A stretch of 64,000 nucleotides of DNA. Source: Acanthosoma haemorrhoidale (lineage: Eukaryota; Arthropoda; Insecta; Hemiptera; Acanthosomatidae). Of the stretch, positions 22,765 to 36,510 are shown piece by piece (the first letter of the stretch is position 1; each line of letters begins with the position of its first letter). The position numbers and the translations under genes are program-made. The notes beneath the pieces were generated by a model, which was given only the letters and a program-made list of their open reading frames with translations, ran no database searches and had not been told where the DNA came from. Location of the stretch: positions 49,187,239-49,251,238 of the forward strand of contig OV884012.1 in assembly GCA_930367205.1 (NCBI GenBank). The letters run 5' to 3'.

Positions 22765-25700
22765 CGGGTTTGTAGTCATCATGATTGGAATCAGACCGGA
22801 AGAGCTGTGTTTATTCAAGTGGATTTTGGTTGTGACCTAAAGGGGGTTTTTAATGCAGATTTTGTGACCATGAGGTATCTCAATTCTCCCAGTGATATTT
22901 AGTTTGTTTCCATTTCACCACCATACATACAAAGATAACATAAAAAAAACTCATATTATTCTTACTACAAATATCTATCCAAAGATAAAAGAGAACTGTC
23001 TACCTGAACTTTTGGAAGCATATGGCCGTTATATATCCTCATTGACTGGGCAATATGGCCGGCATGACATATAGCCCAGACAAGCATTTGCATACGAACA
23101 ATTTTTGATTGCTTTTATACGTTTATGGTAAAGGTAATTAATTATATTCAGGATATATTGCGCAGAATAGTAGAGTAAGGTGGTCTTCCTTAAGGTTAGC
23201 GAATATTAATGTAATCCAAGGCAACCATGGATAGGAGGGCATTACATTATCAATTCAGGCGAGGCTACTGATTCTTGGAGAACCTTAGATTTAGAGCTAC
23301 AGATTATTTCACCACTTTACATCGCCAAAAAAAAAAAAATTAAATTTAGGTTACATTATGTGATTTGAATATTAAGTATTTTTCTCACAAGCAATTCAGT
23401 TGGTTCTTAAAAAAACAGAACACTTCTAAGAGACCTTTTAAGATGTAATTAAAAAGAATGAAATTAGTTTCCGTTCCATCTCAAAAAAAAAAAAATTCTC
23501 AAAGGTTCTGAATTATGCTAATTTACTCAGTATTTTTTTTTTGTAATTACTTCACGGCGTTAGAAGTGCAAAATATTTGTCGTGTGCCAAAGAGAGCAAA
23601 GGCCTCTCGTAACAAAGAGCTGAGCTAGGGTTTACAATTTCCTCAGGTAGGCGTTTAGGTCGGTGGGTCTCCTTTTAACCATGCTTTAGATATTCCATAT
23701 CCTGGCCTTTCGCCTGTGCAGTACCAGCACTGGATGCCTTATCATCAAGGGGAAATGAAACTTTCTTTTGTCCCGAGCGCGGTTGGTGTACCTGTCTGGT
23801 GTTGTGTTCAACTGTTAGTTGTTAGGATTGTTTCAGGCTTTTAGGGCAGGGATCAAAGGGGGCGGATAGGAAATGGGCTTGAGGTGAGCCAGGATCGAGT
23901 CAAATGCCGTTTCGTTGGACCTCCAGGAGCTTGTCTAATTTCCCTTCCATTTCCGAGAAGAGAGTTGTAACTCTTGCGAACCGTTCGCGAGTTCCTAACT
24001 CAATAGTTGTTACCTCTGAGCAACTGCCATTGTCCACATTCAACAAACAACGATCACTCAATATAAAGAGAAATATAGTTTGCAATTACATAACAACACT
24101 TTATTTTAAGAAATTGTTAACAAACAGTAACAAAATAGACATGTCTAGCTGACAAAAAAATTATGAAAAATACATATAATTACACTGACATGATTAGCTT
24201 ATAAATAATAAAGGACCTAAGTACACATGTGATGACAAAAATGAACCAACAGCAAAATATTGTAATTGAGTAGATGTGAATGACAATCACTGACAACATC
24301 AACTATGAAAATATAAGAATTATCACACAGTGGAAAATAGCGAAAAATAAAAATAGAAAATTATGAACTGTTAGAATGGAGGGAGATAAGGAAATGGTAA
24401 ATTCTAGATTTAAAGAAAGTATATAAATACATAAATATGTATCCCTAACGTAGAATACATAGCATTTGTTACTTTTCAACATTATCATTTTAAAATACAA
24501 TATTTTATAAAATAAACTGGGAAAATTCAACACGTGTAGGAAAAATGCAGCTTTTTTACATTTTTTCATTACAAATGAAAATATCTGCATTCCTCTGGGA
24601 CGGACAATCTTGAGAATAACTTACACTAAAGAATCTGTTGGCAGCCATCTTAATTCGTTGTTTCACTAAAGCTTATTACATCTAGAAAAATATAGAAACG
24701 CAATATTTAAAAGTATAAATCACAGGAACAGTGTTGACTGATCAGATAAAACTACACATGACTTTTTAACAATCAAAAAATAAATACTGAACGACATTCA
24801 ATACGCTTTTCCTATTCGCGCGACGCTTTTAGTGTTCTCTCAACCATGTGGAAAAAATCAGAACAGCTTCTGATTATGTTATGTTTGAAGTATCGGATGT
24901 TGTGTATTTCAATTGTTGTATGTTTTTGCCAGTTGATATTGTATAAAATATGTATATGCCTAGTATTCTATATTTTTTCCGCCGACGATAACAATTAGAC
25001 CCGGTGCACACATTTGGCTGTTATTTAAACTTGTGGTGCTGTGCTGCTGTGATTACGGCTTGAAATACACAGGACATAAACGAGTAGGACACACATAGCT
25101 CCAGCGAAGTTGCGGTCCCATATTTCCGTCTCGTATTTTTTCCTGATCATTTTCAATAAATGGATGTACCCAGTATAGCCTATTTTGTTTTAAAATGTAT
25201 TTTTTGTACTCTAGGTAAGTAAATACACAACTTTTTCTTTGACATCCATCGTTAGCATCCGAATTCGCACAAATGTCAATTCATGGTCATGCGTGCATTG
25301 AATTGCTACAGTCCAGCAGCTGTAGGTTTAAAAAACGTATATGAGCACCGGACCATATTTGTTAGCACTTCTCAGGATAGTAAAAAAATAAATCAAGAAT
25401 AAGTAGACCAATCATTTCATTCATCCATACGTCGATCCATGAAACGAATTCCAAATTTTATTTAGGGACCTAATTCCACGTTCGATGGTGTAAGAGGACG
25501 GTGTTTTGTTTCTTATCAATTTTGTTTTAACTAGGAAATTTTGAAGTGGTCAATTGCCGTTTGACGTTAATGAAGTAATCCGAAGAACAATAGACAATCA
25601 TGGTTGAGCCTTTTTGATGAATTAACGAAGCATTTACGGCTTGAATGGAGTATTTTCTTCAGTTACCATGGGCGACGGGGTGATAAAGAAACCGAAAACA

Positions 25701-28700
25701 GAGGCCGGGGCAGCTGAAACCGAACTTTTTTGAAGTGACTGGAGATAGCGGTAGCTTTCCATTCATCCAGAACCAACGGCCTCCTACTGACCAGCAGCCT
25801 GTCCAGGAAGCATGAGCCAGCTGGAAAGCCTTTCTTCTGTCTTTAATCAAAATAGGGAAATTTCTTGTACCTTGTTTCCAGTTAGTACGTCAGGAAGTAG
25901 AAAATAAATCATTACCTTGTCCGAAAGGAGTGGCTCTACTTTCATTCAAGCTACGGAGCTATAGTACTTAACGTCCTGGTCAATCCAGGTTTTTTTTTCT
26001 ACGATAGTGGCTGTAAAATACATCCAATCAATCCGAAACTCAAAAGCTATCTATATTCAACTAGTTAGAACTATGACGGTATGTAAAAACCACTTGGATG
26101 GAAAACCAAATCTGTCTAGTGTCTATAACTGGCTATAGACTCTCTCTGACTTTTATTATTTTTAAAGTACAAAGAAAATATTCCAGATTAAATGTTATGA
26201 TTTATTCGATGTGACTGAGGACACATTAGATACGGTAATGTAAAAAGAAATATAAAATATAAATCAAGGCATTTGTAACTAAAAATAGAAATCATGCCTT
26301 TAATATAGTTTGATAAACGGGACCTTCAGTAACCGAGATGGTTCAACTAAAATTTTTGGCCAAGAATACAAAGTAGGTTTCACAAAACCATTTATTAGGA
26401 TGTGTATGATGGTTGTTGATTAAGTTTACATCCAACCAACCTTCCTACAAATCGGTATTTTATTATACGTACTATTGGTTTCAACACCTCACGCTGCCAA
26501 GTTTCTAAATATTCTTCATCCACAAAATGCCGTTCTTCATTTCGTTTATAAGATTATTGACTGCAATTGATCTATAATCGAATCAGTTTATCGAAACGTA
26601 CAACATTATTTTTAAATAATTAAAAAAACGCTGCGAGGCTATTTACCAATAGATACAAAACTTTAGGTTATATACCAATATGTATAATCATAGCATAGTA
26701 AGTTTGTGAATAACTTCCTGATGCACAGATTTTGTTAAAATACATAAGGAAGGGATCACATACGAATTCCTTATTATTATTAATATTGTCATTTATAAGA
26801 TAGGAACAATAGTTGAAACAATGGAAAACGCATAAGAGGACTAAACATTCACTGAAATTTAAGTTTTCTTTTTCACCGTACAGCGCAACCTCCAGAAATG
26901 TTAATAACGTCCCAAACAGTTTGATGTAATCTGTTAACAAAAAAGTCAAATTGTTGCGTTTTCTTGCAGGTTAAAAGTTACTTCACTTCTATCAACCAAA
27001 GGGCAATTGATCATGGGTTGCTCGAATTTCGGATTTCTAATTTACTTCGACCTTTCAGTTAGGAAACTATTAATTGGCCTCACCTCTAGTAATTTATACC
27101 TCAAAGTCTATAGTAATAAGAAAAAATGTTTTAAAATAACTTTTGAGTTGCTAAGAGATTTGTGAAATCGCTATTATCCAGCTGCCGAACTACAAGAACT
27201 ACCTTAATTAGAGATTTGTCACAAAAATGAAGGGCGCCTGATAATTATCAGATTCCTTGAGTAAGTAAACTTTATTTTTAGCTTATTTACTTATTAATGA
27301 TTGCGTCAAGGACCAAAAGTGTATAGTTCAACCATGCAGTGATATGGCGCATGCCTTAATTTTCATGGGCCATTTCCTTCTTCCTAAGTGGTCTCATGTG
27401 AGAGGTCATCCATTAGCTTGACTGATTTGCTCAACGGACAGATCCTTTTAGTTCTTGTGGGGGAATGAAACATCCTATATATGTATAATGGAATTACACT
27501 GTAACTATTTTATGAACGGTATGCTTCATTTGATGATGAACACCCAGGGATACCTCCATCATAATGATGATATGTTAAAAGTGTTAGTTACTTTTTTTTT
27601 TTATTTAATAGAGCTCATCTAAATAGAATTGTAGGAAATTCGAGCCAAGGAACTCAACGGTAACATGAGTTGGTAACAAATGGTACAATGTAGTACTCAT
27701 GTAGGTAGTACTTAACCCACGAGCTTCGGTGGAAAATTTTTTCAATTATAATGCAATCCAACTAATTCATTTAATTTTGAATACAAAGCACTGCTATGCC
27801 CACATTAATGTTATGAAATTGATTTTTTAATTTCGAATCCGTGACCATTTAATAAGACGGTAACCATTTTCTGATATTTTCAATAGGGAATCAATCACGA
27901 ATCATTATGCGGTTGGCAAATCGACTCAGAAGTTATATATATTGGTTTAGGATTACTGTTATTAAAGGAATTGAATAAACCGAGCTAACAAGGTGCAGGT
28001 ATGTAGATTGACCAGCTGCTCACACCGGGGCCCAAATTACATTCACTGTGTGGAAACTAAATTATTAATGATTGCACCCTACAGTAAATAATTATTATTT
28101 AACTGGTCGTATTTACTTGAGGAAAATGTCCGTTGTTACCGAAAGCGTATGCTGGAAGGTTACAAAGGGAACCCAACACTTTTTATAATTCTTATTTCAA
28201 TTTGAAAGTGACTGAGTAATACCTTGCAGTATTAATTTACACACACGATTGTGTTTAGCTACATTATATCTAGTAGAATAAATGTATGTCATTTGTATTC
28301 TATTTGAACTTTTCATGGAACATTTTTCATTTAGGCACAATTCAGCGGGGTCACATTGCTTTTCTCATTTGTAACCTACAGGTTACCACCCTTACATTTT
28401 CAATATTAACAAATGTTATTGCGATTTTGGACATATACTAGCTACTAGTTATAACTAAATCTAAAAGTTTTATGAACATATACGCTACTAAAAATTAGAG
28501 ATCTCGAAGATAATTTAAGAATATGAAAGATGTCAGGTACAAAATGATAAATTTATTACTTGCGAGCTTTGCAATTATTAATAAAGGTCGGTAGGCATAG
28601 CAAAACTAAATGATTTATCCTCTGAAACTTCATATGGTAACAGGTAACGCCTTTCTTCTCCGGGTTTTAAAAGTTTCTTGAAGAAAGTTTAATCATAAAG

Positions 28701-29222
28701 AACCGGTAGACGGTGGGTATCTTCGAGGCGGAGGGGAGGTTAGAACTCCATAAAGGCCACAAATAAGGTTTTTATCCTGTAAAAGGTCGAAGGAAATATG
28801 TGTTCTTAGTTATCAGAAGCTGAAGACGATCCTAAGTGGTGGGTAGGTTTTTGTCTGGCATAAGGAGGATACACTTGACCAGCAATCTATATGTGCTCAC
28901 TTCAAACCGAATTAATATGCCTTAGAGAAATTTTCTGTTGATATGCTCAATTTTATGATCTCTTGCCATCCAAGGAATTGGTACCATAACTGTATTATTG
29001 GGCCAAACAAATATTCCTCTCCATTAACGACTTAAGACGAATCGATATTAGGAAAAATAGGGGGTTTTTATTTACGGAAAGCAATAGAAATATTTTAGGT
29101 ACGTCTCAAAAAATAGCATACCTTACCTGCGTGTGGTTTATTTGTGTTTGAACATCAATCTAATAAAAACTATGAAACCTATTACAGGTGAAATTACACT
29201 TGGTTTCAAAAACATCAACATT
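22765..29222. other. Long unassigned AT-rich region
   Basis: No gene, RNA or mobile element recognised over 6.4 kb. A GC-richer patch at 23,570-23,960 and frames at 24,303-24,590 (minus, 95 codons, hydrophobic), 25,659-25,850 (minus, 63 codons) and 26,668-26,949 (minus, 93 codons, hydrophobic) have no recognisable motif. Poly-A and poly-T runs are frequent. The sequence could be intron or intergenic DNA. Confidence 0.45.
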
Positions 29223-29233
29223 TTTTAGAAATA
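29223..29233. repeat. Target-site duplication, left copy
   Basis: TTTTAGAAATA, repeated exactly at 29,391-29,401 on the other side of the LINE fragment. Confidence 0.8.
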
Positions 29234-29390
29234 CTCCTTTATTGTGCTATAATTACAATCTGCCTTTTATAAGGCAATAAGTAATAAGATAAATGCTCTC
29301 ATTCATACCAAATTTACAGTTCATCATTCACTCGCTCATTCACACAATATTTACAGACAGCCCAGAGACCTCCCAAAACCACATGCGAAG
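29234..29390 (-). mobile_element. 5'-truncated LINE insertion with 11-bp target-site duplication
   Basis: A 157-bp minus-strand insertion contains only the family's 3' UTR: CATGTGG, TCTCTGGGCTGTCTGTAA, the 37-bp unit, the strong stem-loop TGCCTT-ATAA-AAGGCA and the terminus GCACAATAAAGGAG. Exact 11-bp duplications flank it. The ends are therefore real insertion boundaries. They show that this copy ends at AATAAAGGAG with no poly-A tail. Part of the UTR between the 5' end and CATGTGG is missing. Confidence 0.9.
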
Positions 29391-29401
29391 TTTTAGAAAT
29401 A
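29391..29401. repeat. Target-site duplication, right copy
   Basis: Exact copy of 29,223-29,233. Confidence 0.8.
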
Positions 29402-29613
29402 AAATCTTGGATAAGCATTACCGGAGAATAGGGAGAGGGGAACCAAGGAGGGGTTGAAGGTGGGGCCAAAACAATGTTCTGTAAGATACTTGACATAGAC
29501 TAAGAAAACATATACTTCGTCAGAAAGTCTTCAAATCAAGAGCAAACTCTTCAGGGTCAAATGCAGGTCAATTTCCTATTCGGTAGTCATAATCTATTAA
29601 TCGAAAAACTCAC

Positions 29614-29631
29614 TTTTTTTTTTTTTTTTTT
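29614..29631. repeat. Homopolymer T18
   Basis: Eighteen consecutive T bases. It could be the tail of an unidentified minus-strand retroposed sequence, but no body is recognisable to its right. Confidence 0.85.
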
Positions 29632-32600
29632 GTTAATCACTTTTTAACTCTTTGCCATTCTTGTTTTACATTGACTTGAAGAGGACCAACAGCGATCATA
29701 ATCAAGAAACAGATCAGATAAGTCATGAAAGTTTTGTCCATCAATTTTGAATAATCACAAGTGTTGTAAATATCAAAACTAATAGTGATCTTGACAAAAA
29801 AATTCCCCTCCAGTCTATAAACAAATTATTCTTTGTCACTTTTAGACTGATGGTAGGGAATGCTTTTTCGTCTTATAAGCTTTTCTTTTATTACTATATA
29901 TTTTTAGGTAACTCCATTATCTATAATTTATTATTTACTATCTATCAGTGATTTCATATTAATTTTAGCCCGATATCTTAGCTACTGAGGCTTTAGATTT
30001 TTTCTAATAAAATGCATTTATTAATTTTGTCTATTTCCTACTTTGCAAGATATTAAATTGGTGACGTGAGACCTATTCCAAACAAGTGACCATAACCAAC
30101 ACACTGCCCACACTTCAATCAAAGGCTTAGGCCTACTGTCATATGACGAACTATCAACTTCTGTTTATAACACCGAATAGAATTTCTATCTAATCTAATC
30201 ATTTTAAGCCAGAACCTCTATATTATTATACACTTTATGAAAATCCCCTAACTATGATTCGAGATATAATATTTATTACGCTCTTATTTATAAGAAACAA
30301 CAGCTATTTAGATGTGTTGATATGGACCATCATACTTGAATAAAATGAATTTCATTTTACCGTTCATATGTTATTTGTTGTATGTTATCAAATCAAATAC
30401 ATTCAAAATAATTGTGATCAAAACATTTTTTTTTGTCAGTTTATAGCGTGGTTGTGACCTCAAAATTAAACAGCCCGATTGGAGGGGGCTATTTGACCCA
30501 AATAAGTTCAAAGTTCAGAGCCAATTTGGTTTAGTACATTCACACCATCGAAACTAAATACCGAATACTAGTCGGTTAAATGTGAAGTAATGCCTTCTAG
30601 CACGAATGAATAATTCTATTAGTATTTTTTAAAACTTTCGATATCGTGTAAAGACACAGTGTTGAAAAATAGATTAATAACCATTACCAATAGCCTGCTA
30701 ATAAATAGCACTGTGAATCTAAATGAAGCTTAATAAATTTGCAAATTTTCACACTAAAATGTGGAGATATGAAAATTGTGGTCAGTGGAGAGCATTCCAA
30801 AGGTACAGCTGATCATTTATGGAATTATTGGTCTTTAAATAATGAAATAAATTTCACAAAATATATTTACGTATAGTTTCCTCTAGGAAGTATAATAATA
30901 ACGCACGGGCTTAACAAAATAAATATATAGGTATATATATATATTTATAAAATATAAACTTAATAAACAAATTACATTCTGAAGGGCTGAAAAGAAATAT
31001 CAAACGACAACCAGAAATAGACGACAGGATGTGGGATCATTGGCTGTTTCAGATGCCACATGAACCCATAACTCCTGAGACCCAGTGACAGGGGGATTAG
31101 TTCGTTGAAAAAAGTAAGGTTTACCCACGCGGCTTTATCACCACAGAATTAACTCACACTGCTCTCTTTGTCTTATTGTTAAACTAATATGCGTCACTTC
31201 AAGTAAAGCCGTCAAATAAAGAGTCATTACAAAAAGGTTTAAATTTGTCCCTTGTTAAATGACAATAGGAAAAGAAAAACTATCAAACCTCAAGGTTCAG
31301 ATGACCAGGGTATAACGCTCTCTTTGTTGTCTACTTTTTGTTGGGTAAACATTAAATTTCAAATAAATGAGATATCATCTTGGAGTTTTATATGTAATTA
31401 TTGTTTCTCAGACATATATTCGGAAATATAAAATATATCAAAACCTTGTGTTTCCAACCTAATAAATACTATTGTTTCTGAATTTCTATGAGTATTTAAG
31501 TTTCATTTGGGAGTTAATAACTTCTTTAAACTATAGCTAAACAATATCCAAAGTTTTAGAATTCCCCAACCCGTTCCATCCATTGTTATGGAAGATTATT
31601 GAAATTGTTATGAAACAATATTTATATAATTCATTATGTTAATGGAAGTTTCATTTCATATCATCTGAGTTGTTTTTTTCTGAAAATCAAAGCAATTTCT
31701 CCAGAGCGTAATCTATCTGTGGTCTTAAGATAAATGTCATATTTATTCATTATACATACCATTTTACACGTATTTAAAACATAATCAAATACATAAATAG
31801 GCAACCATAATTTGTTTGTAAATATTATGATTGCATGAAAAGAGCTAATAGTAGTCAAGTCATTATTTTGTTGGAACTGAGTATCACATTATAATGACCA
31901 ACAAATAAAAAAAGCATAATTGAAATATTGTTACTGAATGGGTTTTATTCCCCAGGAGTAGGTAAACATATTATGTATATTATTCTATATCCTATTATTG
32001 TAGAACTATGCTGGAGTTTTGATATTTTAAATATGTACAAAGTAGTCGATTTTGAGAATTCCTGGACAGAACCACTGATTTTAATCTTCAACCTACAAAA
32101 AACTTTTATCAGAATTATCAGGCATGAGTGAAAGGTCAATAAATTGAAATTATGTAAATGTAAAATTTAATAATTTAAGAATTCTACCTTGGGTTTGTAG
32201 CTATAAAGATTATTTATTGTCATTTTTTATTGATGATAAGTAAAATTTAGTACGTCAAAAACTTATAAATGTGTGTAAAAGACAAAAAAAACTACTGCCC
32301 GGTAAGGTATACCAAAAAGGGAGAAAAACTACTGAATACAATATTCATTGATGATGGACGAAAGGAATATCAGTTCTAGGACAGAAATTGGCTTCATGTA
32401 TGAAAAACCGGAATTATTTAAATAAACATTTAACATTTTTGGTGAGGAATAGGCATATAGTTTTTGTGTCTTATTTTTATTTATTTTTTTTAAGCCAACA
32501 AGGGTGGGAGACTCAACAGCCTTACACATCGCTCTAGATCTTAATGTCCCATCTGCTGGCTCATCAGTTAGTCCGTCACCTGACAGATAGCTCATGAGGG

Positions 32601-34632
32601 AGTGATTCAGCTACTGAATATAAGCTCATGAGCTAGTTTAATAATTCATAAAACTAAAGTGTGCAAAAGTTTTATCACTCATAGTTAAAAAAAAAAATAA
32701 TTCAGAATCTTCATAAGACATGTTTTGTCCCCATATATTCGTCAAATTTTTCAAGGGAGTCCATTATTTTTCATTCTACTTCTTCAGAAGGGTGAACATC
32801 GCCAGGAGTCTCCTCCAAGACGGACCAAAGGTTTGAAATAATAGAAAAAAAAATTCTAACAATAAAAACTATACTATTATATGTATACATTACAAAAGAA
32901 AATCCCAATGGAAAGGAAATTGTTATGACAGACAAGAAACAAATTTTTGGGATTTCCTTGGTTGATTGGTTCTTTTTGAACCAAAAATCCGTGTTTTCTC
33001 TAGTTTGTATCTTTGCCTTTTCTGGTTATTAGATGTACCCTACTGAAGCTAAAGACATGAAATTTTGCGTGGAGGCCCCATTTGATATTAGAAAAAGATA
33101 TGGAGATTTCCTGAATAATAGATAAAGCAAGTATTCTTGGTATAGGGAGTTGGGTTTCAATTCTCAAGTTTCAACGGTTTGATAACCAACATGTAACTTT
33201 TGTTTTGATTTTGAAACAACAATCTCAATAAGAAATCAATAAAACCGCCACTAAAACTGTTTACACAACTCGACAATTCTTAAATCAAGAGTTTTAAAGA
33301 TATCGTATAACTGTAAAGTAACTTATTAAAAGCGGGTCCCACAGCTTTGTTTCATCCCCTCACAGATTTAGAGCAATACTTAACTTCCAAATGAGGACAA
33401 AAGAATGGCTACTTTCAATGCAAGCGGGGCATGCATGTCCGAACATGTTCAGTGCGGAAATTGCCACCTATTTTCAATCGTTTTGAGACGGTGGTTTTAT
33501 TACAGTTCATTCCCTCCCCTAATTAACCATGGTAAGTAAGTTATTTAGTTTTTTTCACCCTGTACACATTATTTTGGAGAAACCTAAAGATACCTTTTAA
33601 TTTTTGGTTCGTGTATAATTTAAAAAGTTATTTTTAAAAAACTGCAGTTCTTTCATTTCAACTTATGAGCTCATTCCATCAAGAAAGACATTTGTTAAAA
33701 AATTTGCCATTAAGGAAATAAGCCTTGAACTGATCTGCAGGGATAGCACGCAAAGAAGGACTTGGGAACTTTACGAATGCTTTTTGGAAGAATAATTGTA
33801 TGTTAATGTGTGCAATTTCAGAACTGTAATAGAACCTTTCCAAAAGGACGACCCATATGCTATTTTGTACCCAAAGGTGTTAAAATAAAAAAAAATGCTG
33901 AGTGGTCCATTATTAATCAATCACTTTTAATTAAAAAAATAATATATTGCTACCTTATGAAGTAGGGTATCAATTTAACGATTTTTATTTTGGGATTAAT
34001 AATAATATGTATAATAATGTAATAAATAATTAAAAACATTTTCGCAGTTATAAGGAATCCTTGTATTTTGTGTTATTAAAGATATTTTTATATTTAACTC
34101 AATATATCTAATTTGTGTTGGGTTCGCAAGGATTGTAATCTAATTCTATGAAAAAAAATAATATTATACCGCTTGAGAACGCTGTATAATTGACTTGGCA
34201 TGGCTGACAGAAGCCAGAGACGCTGAAGACTATACAAAGAGATAGTATTCTGCTTCACGTCTGCTTGCATTAGTTGCAATTAAGCCTGACGCAAAAACAG
34301 TCTAAGCAGCCAAGTGAAGAGCACAATGGACCAAGATCGAGTTAGCACCGACGGGGACACTGTTAGCAACACACGCTGTCCAACTCCTCCTTTCCTCCAT
34401 TATAAATCTTACCCCACTCCGACAAACACTCAACCCCATTCTTCCAGAACCACTTCCAGACCATTCTTCTCTCAATTTCCAATATAAATAGTAGTCCTCC
34501 GCTGGTTGACTAATGTCTGTGTTCTTACTAAAAATAATATATAGAATAATACAATTATGGAGTTGAGATGGAGATGCATCATAACGTATATCCGAATATT
34601 CACTAAGTATAAAAAAAAATATGACGTTTACA
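29632..34632. other. Long unassigned AT-rich region
   Basis: Five kilobases without a supported gene. Short frames at 31,661-31,858, 31,928-32,139 (both strands) and 32,329-32,595 have no recognisable motif. The only compositional change is a pyrimidine-rich stretch at 34,370-34,490. Confidence 0.45.
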
Positions 34633-34642
34633 ATATGACACC
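34633..34642. repeat. Target-site duplication, left copy
   Basis: ATATGACACC, repeated exactly at 36,532-36,541 immediately after the tail of the LINE copy. Confidence 0.75.
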
Positions 34643-34864
34643 TTACTCCTCAAAACAATACTCATCTCTCAACTGTTAAACATTAGCTCACGTCACCTAT
34701 CCCTCTCTCACTTCCACTAAAAGCCGTTAACCCCTCTGCGGTCAAATATCTTCTGAAAAAATTACCTTACCGAAAATCTCCAGGATATGATCTCCTTACT
34801 CCTCGAATTCTCAAACATCTTCCTACTAAAGCCATAATCTTCCTAACCTACATTTATAACTGCA

Positions 34865-35102
34865 TTGAAAATTAGGTCTGTAGGATTAGGAAAAGGGTCT
34901 GTGGTAAATATCCTCTGAGCTTGTAAAGCAAACCTGTGTGCCAAACCCTGTCAAAAGCTTGAGCTATATCAAGAAAGGCAGCAGTGCAATACTGTTTGGA
35001 TTCAAGGGCTGAGGAGATGTGATTGACAACGCGAAGGCCTTGATGAGCAGTGGAATGTCGTTGGCGGAAACCAAACTGGTGAGAAGGATAAGGGTTTTTG
35101 GA
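34865..35102 (-). repeat. Left arm of 238-bp inverted duplication (antisense RT segment)
   Basis: This is the reverse complement of 35,268-35,505 with one difference in 238 positions: T at 35,018 faces G at 35,352. It is inserted between positions that are adjacent in the full-length element. The minus strand therefore shows reverse-transcriptase motifs (HQFGFRQRHSTAHQG, FLDIAQAFDRVW) in an otherwise plus-strand element. Confidence 0.97.
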
Positions 35103-35267
35103 ACGACGCATTTTCCTCTCCTCTGGAAACACTCCATTATAGTCCTATTCGCGAAACCCGGCAAACCACCCAATGACGCCTCATCATACTGTACAATTAG
35201 CCTACTCCCTATACTCACAAAAATATTTAAAAAACTCCTATTAAAACGCCTACTTCCAATTATTGAA

Positions 35268-35505
35268 TCCAAAAACCCTTATCCTTCTCACCAGTTTGGT
35301 TTCCGCCAACGACATTCCACTGCTCATCAAGGCCTTCGCGTTGTCAATCACGTCTCCTCAGCCCTTGAATCCAAACAGTATTGCACTGCTGCCTTTCTTG
35401 ATATAGCTCAAGCTTTTGACAGGGTTTGGCACACAGGTTTGCTTTACAAGCTCAGAGGATATTTACCACAGACCCTTTTCCTAATCCTACAGACCTAATT
35501 TTCAA
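35268..35505 (+). repeat. Right arm of 238-bp inverted duplication (native RT segment)
   Basis: Native-orientation copy, separated from the left arm by 165 bp (35,103-35,267). The arms have equal length without gaps. In RNA the single difference would be a G-U pair, so the whole stem would be paired. Confidence 0.97.
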
Positions 35506-36510
35506 ACCACTTCTTCTATGTCCGCTGTGGTTTAGAATATTCTAACTACTATCCCATAAACGCAGGAGTTCCACATGGCAGCGTCCTGGGTCCCATCCTC
35601 TATAATCTATACACCGCTGATGTCCCCTCCACCACCAATACCTTCTTGGCAACATTTGGAGATGACACTGCAGTCCTGTCAACCCATTCAGACCCCGATA
35701 TAGCATCCCAACACCTTCAAAAACACCTTGATGAGAATGGTGCAACCAATGGCGAATCAAGGTCAATGAAGCAAAATGTTCACACATAACCATCACCCTC
35801 TGCCGCAAGTCCAGTAAGGTATTTAGGCTTCCATCTCTACAAAAGATTTACATGGAACCCACACACGAGGCTAAAAAGACAAGAACTAAACAGGCGCTTT
35901 GGACTACTGTACAGACTACTTCGAAGGACTTCACATCTCTCAATAGAAAATAAACTACTTATTTACAAAGTTATACTGAAGCCAATCTGGACATACTGAA
36001 TAGAGCCATGGGGGACAACAAAAAAGTCGAACATCAAGCGCATCCAATCCTTTCAATCAAAAGTCCTGAAAACAATAGTAAATGCCCCTTTTTACTACGT
36101 CAGCAACAAAACCCTTCACAATGATCTGAATATACCCTATATTCTTGAACTCATCCCTTCCAAGTTCATAAAATTCCATAGTAACCTATCCAACCACCCT
36201 AATTCCGTAGCACAGTCATTGCACTGCACCACTCATCCCTATAAACCCCCTCGGAGATTAAAACGGCAGTGGCCTCGTGACCTGCTAGAAGCGTGGGGGA
36301 CTTCCCAAGACTCCGCTTCGTCCTTCGCACGCAAGGGAGGTGACAACCATGTGGACTTGGGGGGCCTCTGGGCTGTTTGTAAATATTGTATGAATGAGCG
36401 AGTGAATGATGAATTGTAAATATGGTATGAATGATAACATTTATCTCAATTACTAATTACCTAATAAGGCAGATTGTAATTTTATCTTAATAAATTGTTA
36501 TAACAAATAA

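Larger units (their letters stand above)
34700..36244 (+). pseudogene. Broken reverse-transcriptase C-terminal half of the LINE copy
   Basis: Sense-strand blocks are recognisable in order: LPYRKSPGYDL-type lead (about 34,755-34,800), KPGKPPNDASSY (about 35,150), HQFGFRQRHSTAHQG (about 35,300), the palm A box FLDIAQAFDRVW (about 35,395-35,430), the B box AGVPHGSVLGPIL (about 35,565-35,605) and a C box reading FGDDTAVL (about 35,655). The A-box aspartates and the DD pair are kept, unlike in the larger copy. The frame is nevertheless destroyed by the inverted insertion, a stop just after the LQT block at 35,496-35,498, deletions near 35,735 and 35,817, and TGA at about 35,997. Jockey-clade reverse transcriptase copies the element RNA onto nicked chromosomal DNA. 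The ORF end corresponds to TAA at 36,242-36,244. Confidence 0.85.

Noticed and set aside
24303..24590. 95-codon hydrophobic minus-strand frame as a membrane protein
   Set aside because: The hydrophobic, F/I/L/Y-rich composition is what AT-rich noncoding DNA yields; no start context, splice signal or motif supports it.
34872..35272. Two minus-strand frames with reverse-transcriptase-like sequence or high length
   Set aside because: One is the antisense copy created by the inverted duplication inside a plus-strand LINE; the other is a shadow frame. Neither is a separate minus-strand element.
36219..36419. Plus-strand frame ending in ..GLWAVCKYCMNERVNDEL, with a similar minus-strand frame at 29,314-29,496
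   Set aside because: The shared peptide is a translation of the LINE 3' UTR and its 37-bp repeat, not a conserved small protein.
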